64,000 nucleotides of DNA from Snodgrassella alvi (GCF_002777745.1 NZ_MEIO01000066.1:1-64000); one strand, 5' to 3'. Positions 9,648 to 20,272 are shown, numbered from the stretch's first letter. The notes: generated by a model from the sequence alone, not told the origin. Made by a program: numbers and translations.

Positions 9648-10409
9648 TTAATTTTTACCAGACAAGTAATGCCATAACTTTTTAAGTGTTTTCTCCGTTT
9701 TTCTCTTTTGCACAATGACGTTAAACAGGCGTCGGTAATGATTAGGCGGGCAAGTTAAAACCTCGGTAGCATGCCAGCCATCGGCTGTATTTTTAAATAA
9801 AAAACTACTGTTATCACGTATATCAAAACTTTCTACGGTTTCAAAGTCACTAATATCAGGATTGGTTTTCGCCGTTCTTTTACCGCCTAAAGCTAAAATA
9901 GAACCACCCCATTCAACTTCCCAATCAGCTGAAGTATTAAAGTAGAAAATGTGTGTACCGATTTTATCAAAACTGTCACAATGTGGTGAAACTTCAGAAC
10001 CGGTTTCTCCAACATGCCATGCATAGCGAATAACATATTCGTCAAGATTTAAACTACGACGCAAAAACTCTTGATAGGGCTCGAAAGTTTGCACTTCTCG
10101 CACAAAATCCTGCCATACTTTTGGCAATTGCTCGATTTTTGCTACACCAGATCCAGACTGATCATTCTTATGATATATAGATTTTTCAAATGCCAGATAA
10201 TAGCGATTATGTGGTCGCTGTCCGCTTTTTCCACGAGGTCTGTTTACATGTTTTTCAAATAAATCTAAACAGGGGAAATGGTTATATAACTCATTGAATG
10301 CTTCAGGTAAAAGTATTTCCTTAAATAAATGATTTGGAAATGGTTTGGTTTTATTAAACCCCTGAGCTGAAAACGATTCCAGAATAGGTAGATTAAAAAA
10401 TTCTGACAT
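9648..10409 (-). CDS. Putative 2-oxoglutarate/Fe(II)-dependent oxygenase
   Basis: This 253-residue protein shows the jelly-roll oxygenase signature. The iron ligands are an HxD motif (His143 and Asp145 in SPHCDSFD) and a distal His213 in GWHATEV. An Arg226/227 follows (HYRRLFNVIV), placed to bind 2-oxoglutarate. This resembles prolyl-hydroxylase-like (P4Hc) families acting on proteins or small molecules. The substrate cannot be told from sequence. A good ribosome-binding site (AGGAGA) precedes the ATG. The gene is separated from ndk by a hairpin and from rlmN by about 100 bases, so it is probably its own unit. Confidence 0.75.
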   Translation of the reverse strand: MSEFFNLPILESFSAQGFNKTKPFPNHLFKEILLPEAFNELYNHFPCLDLFEKHVNRPRGKSGQRPHNRYYLAFEKSIYHKNDQSGSGVAKIEQLPKVWQDFVREVQTFEPYQEFLRRSLNLDEYVIRYAWHVGETGSEVSPHCDSFDKIGTHIFYFNTSADWEVEWGGSILALGGKRTAKTNPDISDFETVESFDIRDNSSFLFKNTADGWHATEVLTCPPNHYRRLFNVIVQKRKTEKTLKKLWHYLSGKN

Positions 10410-10440
10410 ATCATTTCTCCTGTTTGTAGATTAATTATAA

Positions 10441-10470
10441 ATTAGTCCACCTGACAACAGGTGGACTAAT
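10441..10470. terminator. Hairpin between ndk and the oxygenase gene
   Basis: ATTAGTCCACCTG (10441-10453) pairs perfectly with CAGGTGGACTAAT (10458-10470) around an ACAA loop. It lies downstream of ndk on the minus strand. The following tract is only moderately T-rich (TTATAATTAA), so termination is likely but may be incomplete. Confidence 0.65.
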
Positions 10471-10491
10471 ATTATAAATTTACCTGCAGTC

Positions 10492-10917
10492 TTAGCGTGC
10501 GCATAACTCATCAGCAGCAAAAAAATATGCAATTTCAATAGCTGCATTTTCAAGACTGTCTGAACCATGTACTGCATTGGCATCAATTGAATCGGCAAAA
10601 TCGGCGCGTATTGTACCGGCAGCAGCTTCTTTAGGATTGGTGGCACCCATCAATTCACGATTTTTTGCAACTGCACCTTCACCCTCCAGTACCTGAATCA
10701 TCACAGGACCACTGATCATAAAATTAACCAGATCAGCAAAAAATGGCCGCTCTTTATGTACAGCATAAAAGCCTTCTGCTTCAGCTTTGGAAAGATGCTT
10801 CATTTTGGCAGCAATAATTTTCAGGCCATTGCCTTCAAAACGGCTATAAATCTGTCCGATAACATTTTTAGCAACGGCATCAGGTTTAACAATAGATAAT
10901 GTGCGTTCGATAGTCAT
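10492..10917 (-). CDS. ndk: Nucleoside diphosphate kinase
   Basis: This enzyme transfers the gamma phosphate from ATP to other nucleoside diphosphates, balancing NTP and dNTP pools. The 141-residue sequence has the conserved start [12 protein letters not shown] and the phosphorylated histidine in NAVHGSDS. The family nucleotide-binding residues are also evident. It sits next to zapE and is separated from the downstream oxygenase by a hairpin. The ATG is preceded by a modest GGAA ribosome-binding site. Confidence 0.98.
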   Translation of the reverse strand: MTIERTLSIVKPDAVAKNVIGQIYSRFEGNGLKIIAAKMKHLSKAEAEGFYAVHKERPFFADLVNFMISGPVMIQVLEGEGAVAKNRELMGATNPKEAAAGTIRADFADSIDANAVHGSDSLENAAIEIAYFFAADELCAR

Positions 10918-11009
10918 ATTTTTTCCATTATGTTAAATATATTAACTTTTGCCCACAGATACAAAAAAGTGCTGCAAAACATATTGTGTCATTTTAACAA
11001 AATTCAGCT

Positions 11010-12170
11010 TTATTTAATATCTTTTCCTATCTCCGCAGTTTCTTTATCCAACGTTAGATGTGGCAAAGTTAAATATTCTTCCGAACTCATTTCGGTAAGA
11101 CGGCTGGCAGTACGGGTAAACTCATTAGCAAAATCACCATCGGTATAAATATCATTTATGCCTACTTCGCTACTAGCACAAAGCTTGATACGATAATCAT
11201 ACAGTACATCAATTAACCATGTAAGGCGACGCGCTTCAGCCATTTGACCGGCACCCATCTTAGGTATATCAGACAGGATTAATACGCGAAACCGTTTTGC
11301 CAGTTCTAGATAATCATTCTGTGAGCGCGGTCCGCAACATAGTGCATTAAAGTCAAACCAGATTGTTGTTTCAGAAATAGCTTTATATACCAGCTTCCGT
11401 CCCAATATTTCAATTTCTCCCGCAACAAGCTCCTGCTGGCCATTAATCTTATGAAATAATTGCTCAAGTTTCATTTCGGTGGCTGCATCTGCCGGAATAT
11501 AGAATATATCAGCAGGCTTGAGTGTACGCATGCGATAATCTTCTCCACCATCCACATTCAGAATAGTCAATTCTCTTTCAATTAACGCAATCGTAGGTAA
11601 AAAACTGGAGCGATTCTGGCCTTGAGGATAAAGTTCGGCTGGAGCGTAATTAGATGTGGCTATCATAACCACTCCCTGCTCGAATAAACCTTCCAGTAAA
11701 CGCCCCAGTATCATGGCATCAGCGATATCGCTAACGTGGAATTCATCAAAACACAACACTCTGACTTCACGTGCAATGTCCTGTGCCACTGCATTTAATG
11801 GGTTGGCCTGACTACGATGATCTTTCAAGCGTTGTTGTACTTCCGCCATAAACGCATGAAAATGTACTCTACGTTTGCGCCGATAAGGTAAGCAGCCAAA
11901 AAATACATCCATTAAAAAACTTTTTCCGCGTCCTACTCCTCCGTACATATACAAACCTTTGGGCGCGCGTGGAGAACGTAAACTTCTCCCTAAAAAGCGG
12001 TTACGTTTACGCTTGAACATCATCAACTCAGTCCATAACCTGTCTAATTGTTTGATTGCACGCAACTGGGCTGTATCATGAATAAATCCGGGTTGCTGTT
12101 CTGCAGTCTGATACCAGATCAGGGGACTTTGATTATTAAATTCAGGAGCAACAAAGACAGGTGTGGTCAT
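11010..12170 (-). CDS. zapE: Cell division protein ZapE (AFG1-type ATPase)
   Basis: This P-loop ATPase of the AFG1/ZapE family is implicated in Z-ring constriction. Walker A is GGVGRGKSFLMD and Walker B is VLCFDEFHVSDIADAM. Motifs IATSNYAP and the C-terminal arginine-rich segment RRLTWLIDVLYD fit the family. I start at the ATG at 12170 (386 residues). The open frame runs 29 codons further upstream, but those residues do not resemble the family. Because it lies downstream of the ihfB terminator, it likely has its own promoter. Confidence 0.93.
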   Translation of the reverse strand: MTTPVFVAPEFNNQSPLIWYQTAEQQPGFIHDTAQLRAIKQLDRLWTELMMFKRKRNRFLGRSLRSPRAPKGLYMYGGVGRGKSFLMDVFFGCLPYRRKRRVHFHAFMAEVQQRLKDHRSQANPLNAVAQDIAREVRVLCFDEFHVSDIADAMILGRLLEGLFEQGVVMIATSNYAPAELYPQGQNRSSFLPTIALIERELTILNVDGGEDYRMRTLKPADIFYIPADAATEMKLEQLFHKINGQQELVAGEIEILGRKLVYKAISETTIWFDFNALCCGPRSQNDYLELAKRFRVLILSDIPKMGAGQMAEARRLTWLIDVLYDYRIKLCASSEVGINDIYTDGDFANEFTRTASRLTEMSSEEYLTLPHLTLDKETAEIGKDIK

Positions 12171-12272
12171 ATTATAGAATTTCTTTTGGGAATTAGGGTT
12201 ATATATAGCAAAAGTTAAAAGACGTAACCTTAGCATAACCACTGGATATTCGACCACCCTAAAATAAAAATA

Positions 12273-12291
12273 CGCCGCAGAAACTGCGGCG
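12273..12291 (-). terminator. Rho-independent terminator of the rpsA-ihfB unit
   Basis: CGCCGCAG (12273-12280) pairs with CTGCGGCG (12284-12291) around an AAA loop. On the minus strand it is followed by TATTTTTATTTT. It lies just after ihfB. Confidence 0.9.
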
Positions 12292-12319
12292 TTAACGTCT
12301 ATCTCAAATAAAAACAGTA

Positions 12320-12637
12320 TTATTTATTCGCAGATGGTAGCGCATTGTCAACGCGTTCACGTAACTCTTTACCAGGTTTGAAGTGTGGTACATATTTTTC
12401 TGGTACCGACACTTTTTCACCAGTTTTAGGATTACGACCAATACGAGCTGGACGGTGATTCAGATCAAAGCTGCCAAATCCACGAATTTCGATTCGCTGT
12501 CCTTTAGCTAAAGCACGAGTCATAGTATCAACGAGAATTTTGACACTTTGCTCAACATCTTTAACGCTTAACACAGTACTATCATTGTTAGCAGTATATA
12601 ATTCCGCCAAACGAATCATTAACTCCGACTTCGTCAT
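12320..12637 (-). CDS. ihfB: Integration host factor subunit beta
   Basis: This 105-residue DNA-bending protein of the HU/IHF family pairs with IhfA. The signature [20 protein letters not shown] and the arm segment [20 protein letters not shown] are intact, including the intercalating proline in RNPKTG. It follows rpsA by six bases, a conserved rpsA-ihfB arrangement, and ends at a strong terminator. It affects nucleoid structure, transcription and recombination. Confidence 0.98.
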   Translation of the reverse strand: MTKSELMIRLAELYTANNDSTVLSVKDVEQSVKILVDTMTRALAKGQRIEIRGFGSFDLNHRPARIGRNPKTGEKVSVPEKYVPHFKPGKELRERVDNALPSANK

Positions 12638-12643
12638 AACCGC

Positions 12644-14326
12644 TTATTCGCTTTCACCAGATAATTTTGCTTTTAACAAATCACCCAAGCTGGTAGTACC
12701 GGCAGAGGTATTGTTTGCAGATAATGAACGCAGAGCAACACTGTTTTCTTGTGCATCTTTAGCTTTAATAGACAGATTGATATTGCGATTCTTGCGATCT
12801 ACGGTAGTAATCACAGCTTCAACATCATCGCCTTCTTTCAGGGCATTGCGAATGTCCTCAACACGATCATTTGAAACTTCAGATGCACGCAGATAGCCTT
12901 CAACATCATCAGCCAGTGCAATAACGGCACCTTTAGCATCCAGTGATTTCACTTTACCGGTTACAATGCTGCCCTTGTCATTTACGCTGACATAGTTGCT
13001 GAACGGATCACCAGCCAACTGTTTCACACCAAGAGAAATACGTTCTTTGTCAACATCGATGGCCAGAACTACGGCTTCAACTTCTTCACCTTTCTTAAAC
13101 TGACGTACAGCTTCTTCGCCACCATCAGTCCACGACAGGTCAGACAGGTGAACCAAACCATCAATACCGCCAGGCAATCCTACAAACACACCAAAATCAG
13201 TAATGGACTTAACCACACCTTTGATTTTGTCGCCTTTTTCATGGTTAGATTCGAATTCCTGCCATGGATTAGCCTGACACTGTTTCATGCCCAGAGAGAT
13301 GCGACGACGATCCTCATCAATTTCCAGAATCATCACTTCTACTTCATCACCCATCTGAACTACTTTGCTTGGATGAACATTCTTGTTAGTCCAGTCCATT
13401 TCAGAAACGTGTACCAGACCTTCAATGCCCTGTTCGATTTCTACAAATGCACCGTAGTCAGTCAGATTGGTAACTTTACCAAACAGACGGGTACCTTGCG
13501 GATAACGACGAGCCAGACCATTCCATGGATCTTCGCCCAGCTGTTTCAGACCCAGAGAAACGCGGCTGCGTTCCTGATCAAATTTCAATACTTTAGCTTC
13601 TACTTCCTGACCAACTTCCAGTACTTCACTTGGATGTTTAACACGGCGCCATGCCAAATCAGTAATGTGCAGCAAGCCATCAATACCGCCCAAATCAACG
13701 AAAGCACCGTAATCGGTAATGTTTTTCACAATACCTTTCACTACTGAACCTTCTTTCAGGTTTTCCAGCAATGCTTTACGTTCTTCGCCCAGAGTTTCTT
13801 CCAGTACTGCACGGCGTGAAACCACAACATTATTACGACGTTTGTCCAGTTTAATTACCTTGAATTCAATTTCCTTGCCTTCAAAGTGAGAAGTATCTTT
13901 AACCGGACGTACATCTACCAGCGAACCAGGCAGGAATGCACGGATGCTGTTAATCATTACGGTCAGGCCGCCTTTAACTTTACCATTGATCACGCCAGAC
14001 AGAATTTCACCATTTTCCATGGCTTCTTCCAGCTTGATCCAGTCAGCCGCACGTTTGGCCTTTTCACGTGACAGTTTGGTTTCACCAAAACCATTTTCCA
14101 CAGATTCAATAGTTACAGTGACAAAATCGCCAACTTTAACTTCAATCTCGCCCGCTGCATTTTTGAATTCGCTCACATCAATCAGAGATTCTGATTTCAG
14201 ACCGGCATTCACAGTGACGAAATTATTGTCTATGGCAACAACTTCTGCGGTGATGACTTCGCCGGGATTCATCTCTTGCAAGGTGAAACTTTCTTCCAGC
14301 AACTGGGCAAAATTTTCCATAGTCAT
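12644..14326 (-). CDS. rpsA: 30S ribosomal protein S1
   Basis: This 560-residue protein contains six S1 RNA-binding repeats, each recognisable by a DYGAFV- or DFGVFV-type strand followed by G-x-x-GL-x-H. It delivers mRNA to the ribosome, especially messages with weak Shine-Dalgarno sites, which are common in this window. The start is taken at the first ATG (MTMENFAQ), about ten bases after a GAGA element; two codons later is a second ATG. The order cmk-rpsA-ihfB is the classic one. An upstream leader of about 220 bases contains a hairpin and may mediate autoregulation. Confidence 0.98.
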   Translation of the reverse strand: MTMENFAQLLEESFTLQEMNPGEVITAEVVAIDNNFVTVNAGLKSESLIDVSEFKNAAGEIEVKVGDFVTVTIESVENGFGETKLSREKAKRAADWIKLEEAMENGEILSGVINGKVKGGLTVMINSIRAFLPGSLVDVRPVKDTSHFEGKEIEFKVIKLDKRRNNVVVSRRAVLEETLGEERKALLENLKEGSVVKGIVKNITDYGAFVDLGGIDGLLHITDLAWRRVKHPSEVLEVGQEVEAKVLKFDQERSRVSLGLKQLGEDPWNGLARRYPQGTRLFGKVTNLTDYGAFVEIEQGIEGLVHVSEMDWTNKNVHPSKVVQMGDEVEVMILEIDEDRRRISLGMKQCQANPWQEFESNHEKGDKIKGVVKSITDFGVFVGLPGGIDGLVHLSDLSWTDGGEEAVRQFKKGEEVEAVVLAIDVDKERISLGVKQLAGDPFSNYVSVNDKGSIVTGKVKSLDAKGAVIALADDVEGYLRASEVSNDRVEDIRNALKEGDDVEAVITTVDRKNRNINLSIKAKDAQENSVALRSLSANNTSAGTTSLGDLLKAKLSGESE

Positions 14327-14384
14327 ATATTTATGTTCTCAAACAAGTATCGTCAGGGGATACGGAAGTTAGTTAATCAAAACC

Positions 14385-14403
14385 GGCACACCCTGACTGT
14401 GCC
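14385..14403 (-). promoter_or_regulatory. Candidate leader hairpin upstream of rpsA
   Basis: GGCACA (14385-14390) pairs with TGTGCC (14398-14403) around a seven-base loop, about 60 bases before the rpsA start. In E. coli the S1 leader folds into hairpins that permit autoregulation by S1. A similar role here is only a suggestion from position. Confidence 0.3.
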
Positions 14404-14550
14404 AGCACTACTACGTACTACCACTGATGCAGATCATCACCACACCAGCAAAAAACTTGTAAAACAATTATTTAATACAAGGTTCATACATAACAAATGT
14501 GCAAACACATTGAACCCACGTACTTAAAAGTCCAGAATTGTAACCCATTT

Positions 14551-15225
14551 TTAGATTTTTCGATACCAATCAAGTACTTTTTCTACACTTTCTTGAATAC
14601 TAAGTGAAGAAGTATCGAGAATCTTTGCATCATTAGCCGGTTTGAGAGGGGCAACAATACGGGAGCGATCGGCCTGGTCCCGTTTTTCAATATCAGCAAG
14701 TATCTTTTGATAATCAGACCCATCCGGCGCCATTCCTAACTGTAAGGCGCGCCGTTGTGCCCGTATTTGTGCACTGGCAGTAAGGAAGATCTTAAGCTCT
14801 GCCTGCGGAAAAACTACAGAAGCCATATCTCGTCCGTCAGCCACCAATCCTCTGGAAGTTAAGAAATCCCGCTGACGTTGTAATAATGCAGCACGCACTG
14901 CTGGTAAAGCAGCAATAGCCGATGCACCCATACCAATATTTTCAGTACGAATTGCTGTCGTTACATCTACGTTATTCAATAAAATGGAATCGGCCCTGAA
15001 AACCACTGGCAATCTATACGCAAGTGCAGCAATTTCATGTTCATTTTTCCAACCAATATTCTGTTGACAGGCATACAATGCTGTTAATCGATAAAGTGCA
15101 CCGGAATCCAGATAATCTCTGGCTAAAATAGCTGCAACCTGTGCCGCCACAGTTCCTTTGCCAGAGGCACTGGGACCATCAATAGCAATTACTTTCAACC
15201 GCGGCTCGAATTGCGTTGCCACCAT
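14551..15225 (-). CDS. cmk: Cytidylate kinase
   Basis: This enzyme phosphorylates CMP and dCMP to the diphosphates. The P-loop is GPSASGKGT near the N-terminus. The CMP-binding region includes YLDSGALYRLT and the motif GLVADGRDMASVVFP. The LID segment DQADRSRIVAPL is present. I favour the ATG at 15225 (224 residues) because AAAGG lies about seven bases before it; the ATG at 15231 would be too close to that site. It lies upstream of rpsA in the conserved order. Confidence 0.97.
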   Translation of the reverse strand: MVATQFEPRLKVIAIDGPSASGKGTVAAQVAAILARDYLDSGALYRLTALYACQQNIGWKNEHEIAALAYRLPVVFRADSILLNNVDVTTAIRTENIGMGASAIAALPAVRAALLQRQRDFLTSRGLVADGRDMASVVFPQAELKIFLTASAQIRAQRRALQLGMAPDGSDYQKILADIEKRDQADRSRIVAPLKPANDAKILDTSSLSIQESVEKVLDWYRKI

Positions 15226-15365
15226 ATCCATACCTTTTTCATAAATGTTTTCTTACACATTGTACTAAATTTCATCTCCCAAAAATAACAGCTTGAATCC
15301 ACTATTTTTTTCAAAAAACAACAGTCCTAACTATCAACAGACATTTTTTCAGTAAAAAATTAACA

Positions 15366-15397
15366 AGCCATCAGGTCTCATTTAACACCTGATGGCT
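15366..15397 (-). terminator. Terminator of the unknown membrane-protein gene
   Basis: AGCCATCAGGT (15366-15376) pairs perfectly with ACCTGATGGCT (15387-15397). On the minus strand it is followed by TTGTTAATTTTTT. It separates the membrane-protein gene from cmk. Confidence 0.85.
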
Positions 15398-15441
15398 AAA
15401 TTCCCATTTTTACTAGATACTATAAATTATATTAACCCAAT

Positions 15442-16059
15442 CTATTTTAATGTTTTCTTCATCTGGTTAATTGTCCGCCATTGCAACATAACTGATACCG
15501 TAAACAAAGCAAACATAAATGGACATTCATATAACTCTTCCAGCATATCATCATATGCAGGATTGTACAGAATAAAATGAGAAATCCAGCGACCACGCTC
15601 TACTGCATCGGCTAATAAAAAGCCCGCAGCAGCCAGCAGGAAATTCCACACAGGAAAAGATTGATGATAGTAATATTTAATTCCGGCACGCAAACGTGAC
15701 CACAGCAACATTAATATCAACCCAAGAATCAGCACTGCTGCAATACCATGATACACAGCATGCGAATAACCAGAAAAAACCTGCCTGCCCCAGTTTTGAT
15801 CACGGCCCAGCAATACTAACCACCATAATGATGCCCATAGCCAAAAGGCTCTTTCTTTCCCGTTTAATCCAGTGCACGAAGTTGATAGCAGAGTAAACAA
15901 AAAACAAAATAGTAAAAAAACAGTTTGCCCTTGTTCTATAAATGATACCCAATCCGGATTAATATGCAAATTCTGTACCAAAGGTATAAACAATATCATT
16001 AATAACCATACTGTACTGAGTTTAGACCAGTGCCAGTCAAGTTTCATTTTCATACTCAT
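15442..16059 (-). CDS. Polytopic membrane protein of unknown function
   Basis: I do not recognise this 205-residue protein. It shows about six hydrophobic segments (roughly residues 13-29, 45-61, 70-85, 102-120, 137-152 and 178-193). Charged, possibly functional motifs lie at the membrane edges: GRDQNWGR (85-92), DAVERGRW (151-158) and MLEELYE (172-178). Such conserved acidic and arginine residues next to membrane helices suggest an enzyme or transporter rather than a structural protein. The family is not identified. The gene is monocistronic, divergent from aroA, and ends at a strong terminator. Confidence 0.7.
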   Translation of the reverse strand: MSMKMKLDWHWSKLSTVWLLMILFIPLVQNLHINPDWVSFIEQGQTVFLLFCFLFTLLSTSCTGLNGKERAFWLWASLWWLVLLGRDQNWGRQVFSGYSHAVYHGIAAVLILGLILMLLWSRLRAGIKYYYHQSFPVWNFLLAAAGFLLADAVERGRWISHFILYNPAYDDMLEELYECPFMFALFTVSVMLQWRTINQMKKTLK

Positions 16060-16245
16060 TACATTAAAATATTAATATACTTAATATTATACCTAGCATT
16101 ACCAACAATTACCTGATTTATATATCAGCTTTACTGACACATTTTCCACTTTATTCTTGCCCAAATCCATGTATATATCCATATCCTGTAACTCAATTAG
16201 CTGCTAAACTTCCAGCCAGACTCTCCAAAATTACCAAATATCAGC

Positions 16246-17559
16246 ATGAACACTCTGCATTTAAAAGCCTGCACCTGCCATCCAACCAGCATAAATCTGC
16301 CTGGTTCCAAAAGCATCAGTAATCGCATCCTACTTCTGGCTGCTCTGGCAGAAAACATTTGTGAAGTCCATAATTTACTTGATTCAGATGATACTCGATA
16401 CATGCTGGAGGCGTTAAAAACGCTTGGTATAAAAATTGAACAATTGCCAGCTGATAGTAAAAATTCTGGTTTACATATCAAGGTATACGGATGTAAAGGT
16501 AAATTTCCACAGCAACAAGCAGATTTATTTCTTGGTAATGCCGGCACTGCATTCAGACCTCTGGCAGCCGTACTGGCGATCTTGGGAGGTAAATATTATT
16601 TACACGGCGTGGCACGTATGCATGAGCGCCCCATTGGTGATCTTGTTGATGCACTGCAAATAGCTGGTGCAACAATTGAGTATAAAGAACAGAACGGTTT
16701 CCCACCTTTACAAATTCATCATGCGCGACAAAAACCAGATTATCATATTAACGTTAAAGGTAACGTATCCAGCCAGTTTTTAACTTCCTTACTGATGGCT
16801 CTACCATTAACCGGAAAACATTGCACTATTAATGTAATCGGCGAATTAATATCCAAACCTTACATTGCTATTACTTTAAAACTACTGGAACAATTTGGTA
16901 TCCAGATTAATCACAAAGATTTTCAAACATTTCAGCTTGCAGCCGGACAACATTACCATGCTCCAGCACAAATTCATGTAGAAGGTGATGCGTCCAGTGC
17001 TTCATACTTCCTTGCCGCAGGATTAATATCCGGTAAACGTGTTCGTGTTAATGGCATTGACGCAAATAGCATTCAGGGTGATATTGCCTTTGTGTACGAA
17101 CTGGAAAAAATTGGTGCACAAGTATTTTGGGGGGAACAGTTTATTGAAATATCACGCTCTTCAACTCAGGACATACTGCCCTTTGATATTGATGCCAATA
17201 ATATTCCAGATGCGGCCATGACTCTAGCTATTGTGGCTCTGGCCTGCAAAAGTACTTGCCGTATTCGTAATATTGCCAGCTGGCGCGTTAAAGAAACTGA
17301 TCGCATCAGTGCCATGACTGCCGAATTACGCAAACTCGGTGCTCAGGTTATTGCCACAGAAGACAGTATCAGCATTACCCCTCCAGCCAAATTGCAGGCC
17401 GACATTCATATCAATACTTATGATGATCATAGAATGGCCATGTGCTTCTCACTTGTCAGCCTGCTTGGTACCTCTGTCTATATAGATGATCCACAATGCG
17501 TCAATAAAACCTTTCCTGAATATTTCAAGGTTTTTGCCAGCATATGCACACCTGTTTAA
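16246..17559 (+). CDS. aroA: 3-phosphoshikimate 1-carboxyvinyltransferase (EPSP synthase)
   Basis: AroA joins shikimate-3-phosphate and PEP in the sixth step of the aromatic amino-acid pathway. The 437-residue sequence has the opening [17 protein letters not shown], the PEP-site motif [13 protein letters not shown] and the C-terminal [12 protein letters not shown] and [12 protein letters not shown]. The position after GTA is Phe; E. coli has Met there. The Gly of NAG, the Thr and the Pro are retained as in sensitive class I enzymes. No convincing ribosome-binding site is seen. Confidence 0.97.
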   Translation: MNTLHLKACTCHPTSINLPGSKSISNRILLLAALAENICEVHNLLDSDDTRYMLEALKTLGIKIEQLPADSKNSGLHIKVYGCKGKFPQQQADLFLGNAGTAFRPLAAVLAILGGKYYLHGVARMHERPIGDLVDALQIAGATIEYKEQNGFPPLQIHHARQKPDYHINVKGNVSSQFLTSLLMALPLTGKHCTINVIGELISKPYIAITLKLLEQFGIQINHKDFQTFQLAAGQHYHAPAQIHVEGDASSASYFLAAGLISGKRVRVNGIDANSIQGDIAFVYELEKIGAQVFWGEQFIEISRSSTQDILPFDIDANNIPDAAMTLAIVALACKSTCRIRNIASWRVKETDRISAMTAELRKLGAQVIATEDSISITPPAKLQADIHINTYDDHRMAMCFSLVSLLGTSVYIDDPQCVNKTFPEYFKVFASICTPV

Positions 17560-17639
17560 AATCAGAATTTTACTCAGTCTGTTTTCTATTTACTCTGGCC
17601 TAAAGCCATTATTGATATAATTTATTTTTTTATTTAGCC

Positions 17640-18680
17640 ATGTTACAAACAGACCAACTCTCTGGTGCACAGCCACAACGCGTCATCAGCCCTCAAACCG
17701 CTTCCACTCAAGAAGAACAACTGGAACGTGCTTTGCGTCCTCGGGCGCTAACAGATTATATTGGCCAGCATAAGGCCAAGGAACAGCTTTCTATCTTTAT
17801 TGAGGCAGCAAAAATACGGCGTGAAGCTCTGGATCATACACTATTATTCGGACCGCCCGGTCTGGGTAAAACGACACTGGCTCATATTATTGCTCATGAG
17901 CTTGGTGTAAATCTGCGCCAGACATCTGGGCCTGTACTGGAACGAGCTGGAGATCTGGCAGCACTCCTTACTAATCTCGAGCCCCATGATGTACTTTTCA
18001 TAGATGAAATTCATCGCCTCAACCCAGTAGTAGAAGAAATACTATACCCAGCGCTGGAGGATTACCAACTAGATATTATGATTGGCGAAGGTCCGGCAGC
18101 ACGCTCGGTTAAAATTGATCTGCCACCTTTTACTCTGGTAGGTGCTACCACACGTGCAGGGATGCTAACCAATCCTTTACGAGACCGCTTTGGCATAGTT
18201 TCGCGTCTGGAGTTCTACAACAATGCCGACTTAACCACCATTGTAGCCCGCTCTGCTCAACTCCTGCATCTACAAATTGATAACACTGGTGCTGCTGAAG
18301 TTGCCAGACGCAGCCGGGGTACACCACGCATTGCTAATCGCCTACTACGGCGCGTGCGCGATTATGCCGAAGTAAAACACCAAGGCCAGATAAATGCCGA
18401 AATAGCAGATGCAGCATTAAAAATGCTTGATATCGACCAATCTGGGCTAGATGTCATGGACTGCAAATATCTGGAAGCAATTTTATATAAATTTTCCGGC
18501 GGACCTGTTGGTCTGGATAATATTGCAGCGGCGATTGGTGAATCAACCGATACTATAGAAGATGTTATTGAACCTTATTTAATTCAGCAGGGTTTTTTGC
18601 AGCGTACACCACGAGGACGAATGGCTACAGAACTGAGTTACAGCCATTTTGGTTTACCTGCGCCCAGCAATAAAGCTTAA
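17640..18680 (+). CDS. ruvB: Holliday junction branch-migration helicase RuvB
   Basis: RuvB is the AAA+ motor that drives branch migration with RuvA and RuvC in recombinational repair. Walker A is [12 protein letters not shown], Walker [12 protein letters not shown] and sensor 1 GATTRAGML. The arginine finger region [14 protein letters not shown] is present. The C-terminal winged-helix DNA-binding domain ends [18 protein letters not shown]. Length 346 is typical. It stands alone, about 80 bases after aroA. Confidence 0.98.
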   Translation: MLQTDQLSGAQPQRVISPQTASTQEEQLERALRPRALTDYIGQHKAKEQLSIFIEAAKIRREALDHTLLFGPPGLGKTTLAHIIAHELGVNLRQTSGPVLERAGDLAALLTNLEPHDVLFIDEIHRLNPVVEEILYPALEDYQLDIMIGEGPAARSVKIDLPPFTLVGATTRAGMLTNPLRDRFGIVSRLEFYNNADLTTIVARSAQLLHLQIDNTGAAEVARRSRGTPRIANRLLRRVRDYAEVKHQGQINAEIADAALKMLDIDQSGLDVMDCKYLEAILYKFSGGPVGLDNIAAAIGESTDTIEDVIEPYLIQQGFLQRTPRGRMATELSYSHFGLPAPSNKA

Positions 18681-18774
18681 TCAATCCGCTACAAATAAGA
18701 CTACTTCTTCATCATTTCAATATTAAAATATTCTACAGATTAATTGGTTATATAAATAAAAAAGGAAAATACTC

Positions 18775-20163
18775 ATGATATCAACACAGATAGATGCCAG
18801 CATATTCAAAGCATATGATATACGCGGTATTGTTGATGTTTCTCTAAACAAAGATACAGCGGAACTGATTGGCCGTGCCATTGCCACCGTAGCCATTAGT
18901 AAAGGAGTTAACCAGATTGCTATTGGTCGTGATGGCCGTCTTTCTGGCCCAATACTGGCTGCCAGCTTGATTCAGGGAATTACAGCCTGCGGAATTAATG
19001 TAATTGACGTTGGCATGGTTGCAACACCAATGTTATATTTTGCCGCTATCGAGCATTGTCAGGGTAGCGGTATCATGATTACCGGCAGCCATAATCCCCC
19101 TGATTACAATGGCTTCAAAATGATGCTGGCTGGCACCACACTGGCAGGTGACGATATTCAGGCATTACGCAAAATTATTGAATCCAGGCAGTTGGCCGCC
19201 TCTGCTGAGCATAGCGGCAACGTGGCTCCCTTACCCATTGCATCTGAATACATCAACTATATAGCTAATCATGTTCAGCTCCAACGGCCGATGAAGATAG
19301 TGATTGATGCTGGAAACGGAGTAGCCGGTGCTTATGCTGGGGATTTATATCGTGCCCTGGGCTGTGAAGTAACAGAATTATTTTGTGAAGTAGATGGCAA
19401 CTTTCCCAATCATCATCCAGATCCGGCAAAACCGGCCAATCTACAGGATTTGATCAAAACATTACGTAACAGTGATGCAGAAATTGGTATGGCTTTCGAT
19501 GGCGATGGTGATCGCCTTGGTGTAGTAACCAGAGATGGTCAGATTATCTATCCCGACCGTCAGTTAATGCTGTTTGCAGCCGATGTACTGGTACGCAATC
19601 CAAAAGCAAAAGTTATCTATGATGTAAAATCCACCCGATTACTAAAACCATGGATTGAACAGCATGGCGGCGAAGCCATCATGAGTAAAACTGGTCATAG
19701 CTTTATTAAAGCCGCAATCAAAGAACATGGCGCATTGCTGGCTGGTGAAATGAGTGGTCACGTATTTTTTAAAGAACGCTGGCTAGGCTTTGATGATGGT
19801 ATATATGCCGGTGCACGTTTGCTGGAGATTTTGTCTAAAAGTGTTGATCCTACTGCTGTGTTAAATGATTTGCCTGAAGGCATATCCACACCTGAATTAA
19901 ATATTGCTGTTCCAACAGGGCAGTCAGGACACGAAATTATCGCTAATCTGGCACAAACTGCTCAGTTTAATAATGAAGTTGAACGCATTACCATTGATGG
20001 TTTAAGAGTAGAATTTAAAGACGGATTCGGGCTAATGCGCGCGTCCAATACCACTCCGGTACTGGTATTACGCTTTGAAGCAGACAATCAACAGGCTTTA
20101 GATAATATCATTGCTCAATTCAAAACAGTGATTTCTCAAAACCCTGATTTAAACTGGGAGTAA
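18775..20163 (+). CDS. Phosphomannomutase/phosphoglucomutase (AlgC/ManB type)
   Basis: This 462-residue alpha-D-phosphohexomutase interconverts the 6- and 1-phosphates of glucose or mannose, feeding surface polysaccharide and LOS synthesis. The catalytic serine loop is TGSHNPPDYNGFKM. The magnesium loop is DGDGDRLG, the sugar-recognition loop GEMSGHVFF, and the phosphate-binding end RASNTTPVLVLRFE. The sequence resembles Pseudomonas AlgC. Whether glucose or mannose phosphate is preferred is not visible. AAAGGA precedes the ATG by a good distance, and a terminator follows. Confidence 0.93.
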   Translation: MISTQIDASIFKAYDIRGIVDVSLNKDTAELIGRAIATVAISKGVNQIAIGRDGRLSGPILAASLIQGITACGINVIDVGMVATPMLYFAAIEHCQGSGIMITGSHNPPDYNGFKMMLAGTTLAGDDIQALRKIIESRQLAASAEHSGNVAPLPIASEYINYIANHVQLQRPMKIVIDAGNGVAGAYAGDLYRALGCEVTELFCEVDGNFPNHHPDPAKPANLQDLIKTLRNSDAEIGMAFDGDGDRLGVVTRDGQIIYPDRQLMLFAADVLVRNPKAKVIYDVKSTRLLKPWIEQHGGEAIMSKTGHSFIKAAIKEHGALLAGEMSGHVFFKERWLGFDDGIYAGARLLEILSKSVDPTAVLNDLPEGISTPELNIAVPTGQSGHEIIANLAQTAQFNNEVERITIDGLRVEFKDGFGLMRASNTTPVLVLRFEADNQQALDNIIAQFKTVISQNPDLNWE

Positions 20164-20206
20164 ACATACTGATTAAATAACTCTGTCTGATTTGCTCCAA
20201 AATAAA

Positions 20207-20232
20207 AAACGGCTACTTCTAAGCAGCCGTTT
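20207..20232. terminator. Bidirectional terminator between the phosphohexomutase and MFS genes
   Basis: AAACGGCT (20207-20214) pairs with AGCCGTTT (20225-20232), with A-rich sequence before and TTAATTAATTT after. It lies between convergent genes. Confidence 0.75.
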
Positions 20233-20272
20233 AATTAATTTCGAACTCAGCATTAAAACCAGTTCATACAAT

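Noticed and set aside
13148-13747. 199-codon open frame on the plus strand
   Set aside because: It lies entirely antisense to the S1 repeats of rpsA, whose frame is certain; composition follows from the repeated S1 codons.
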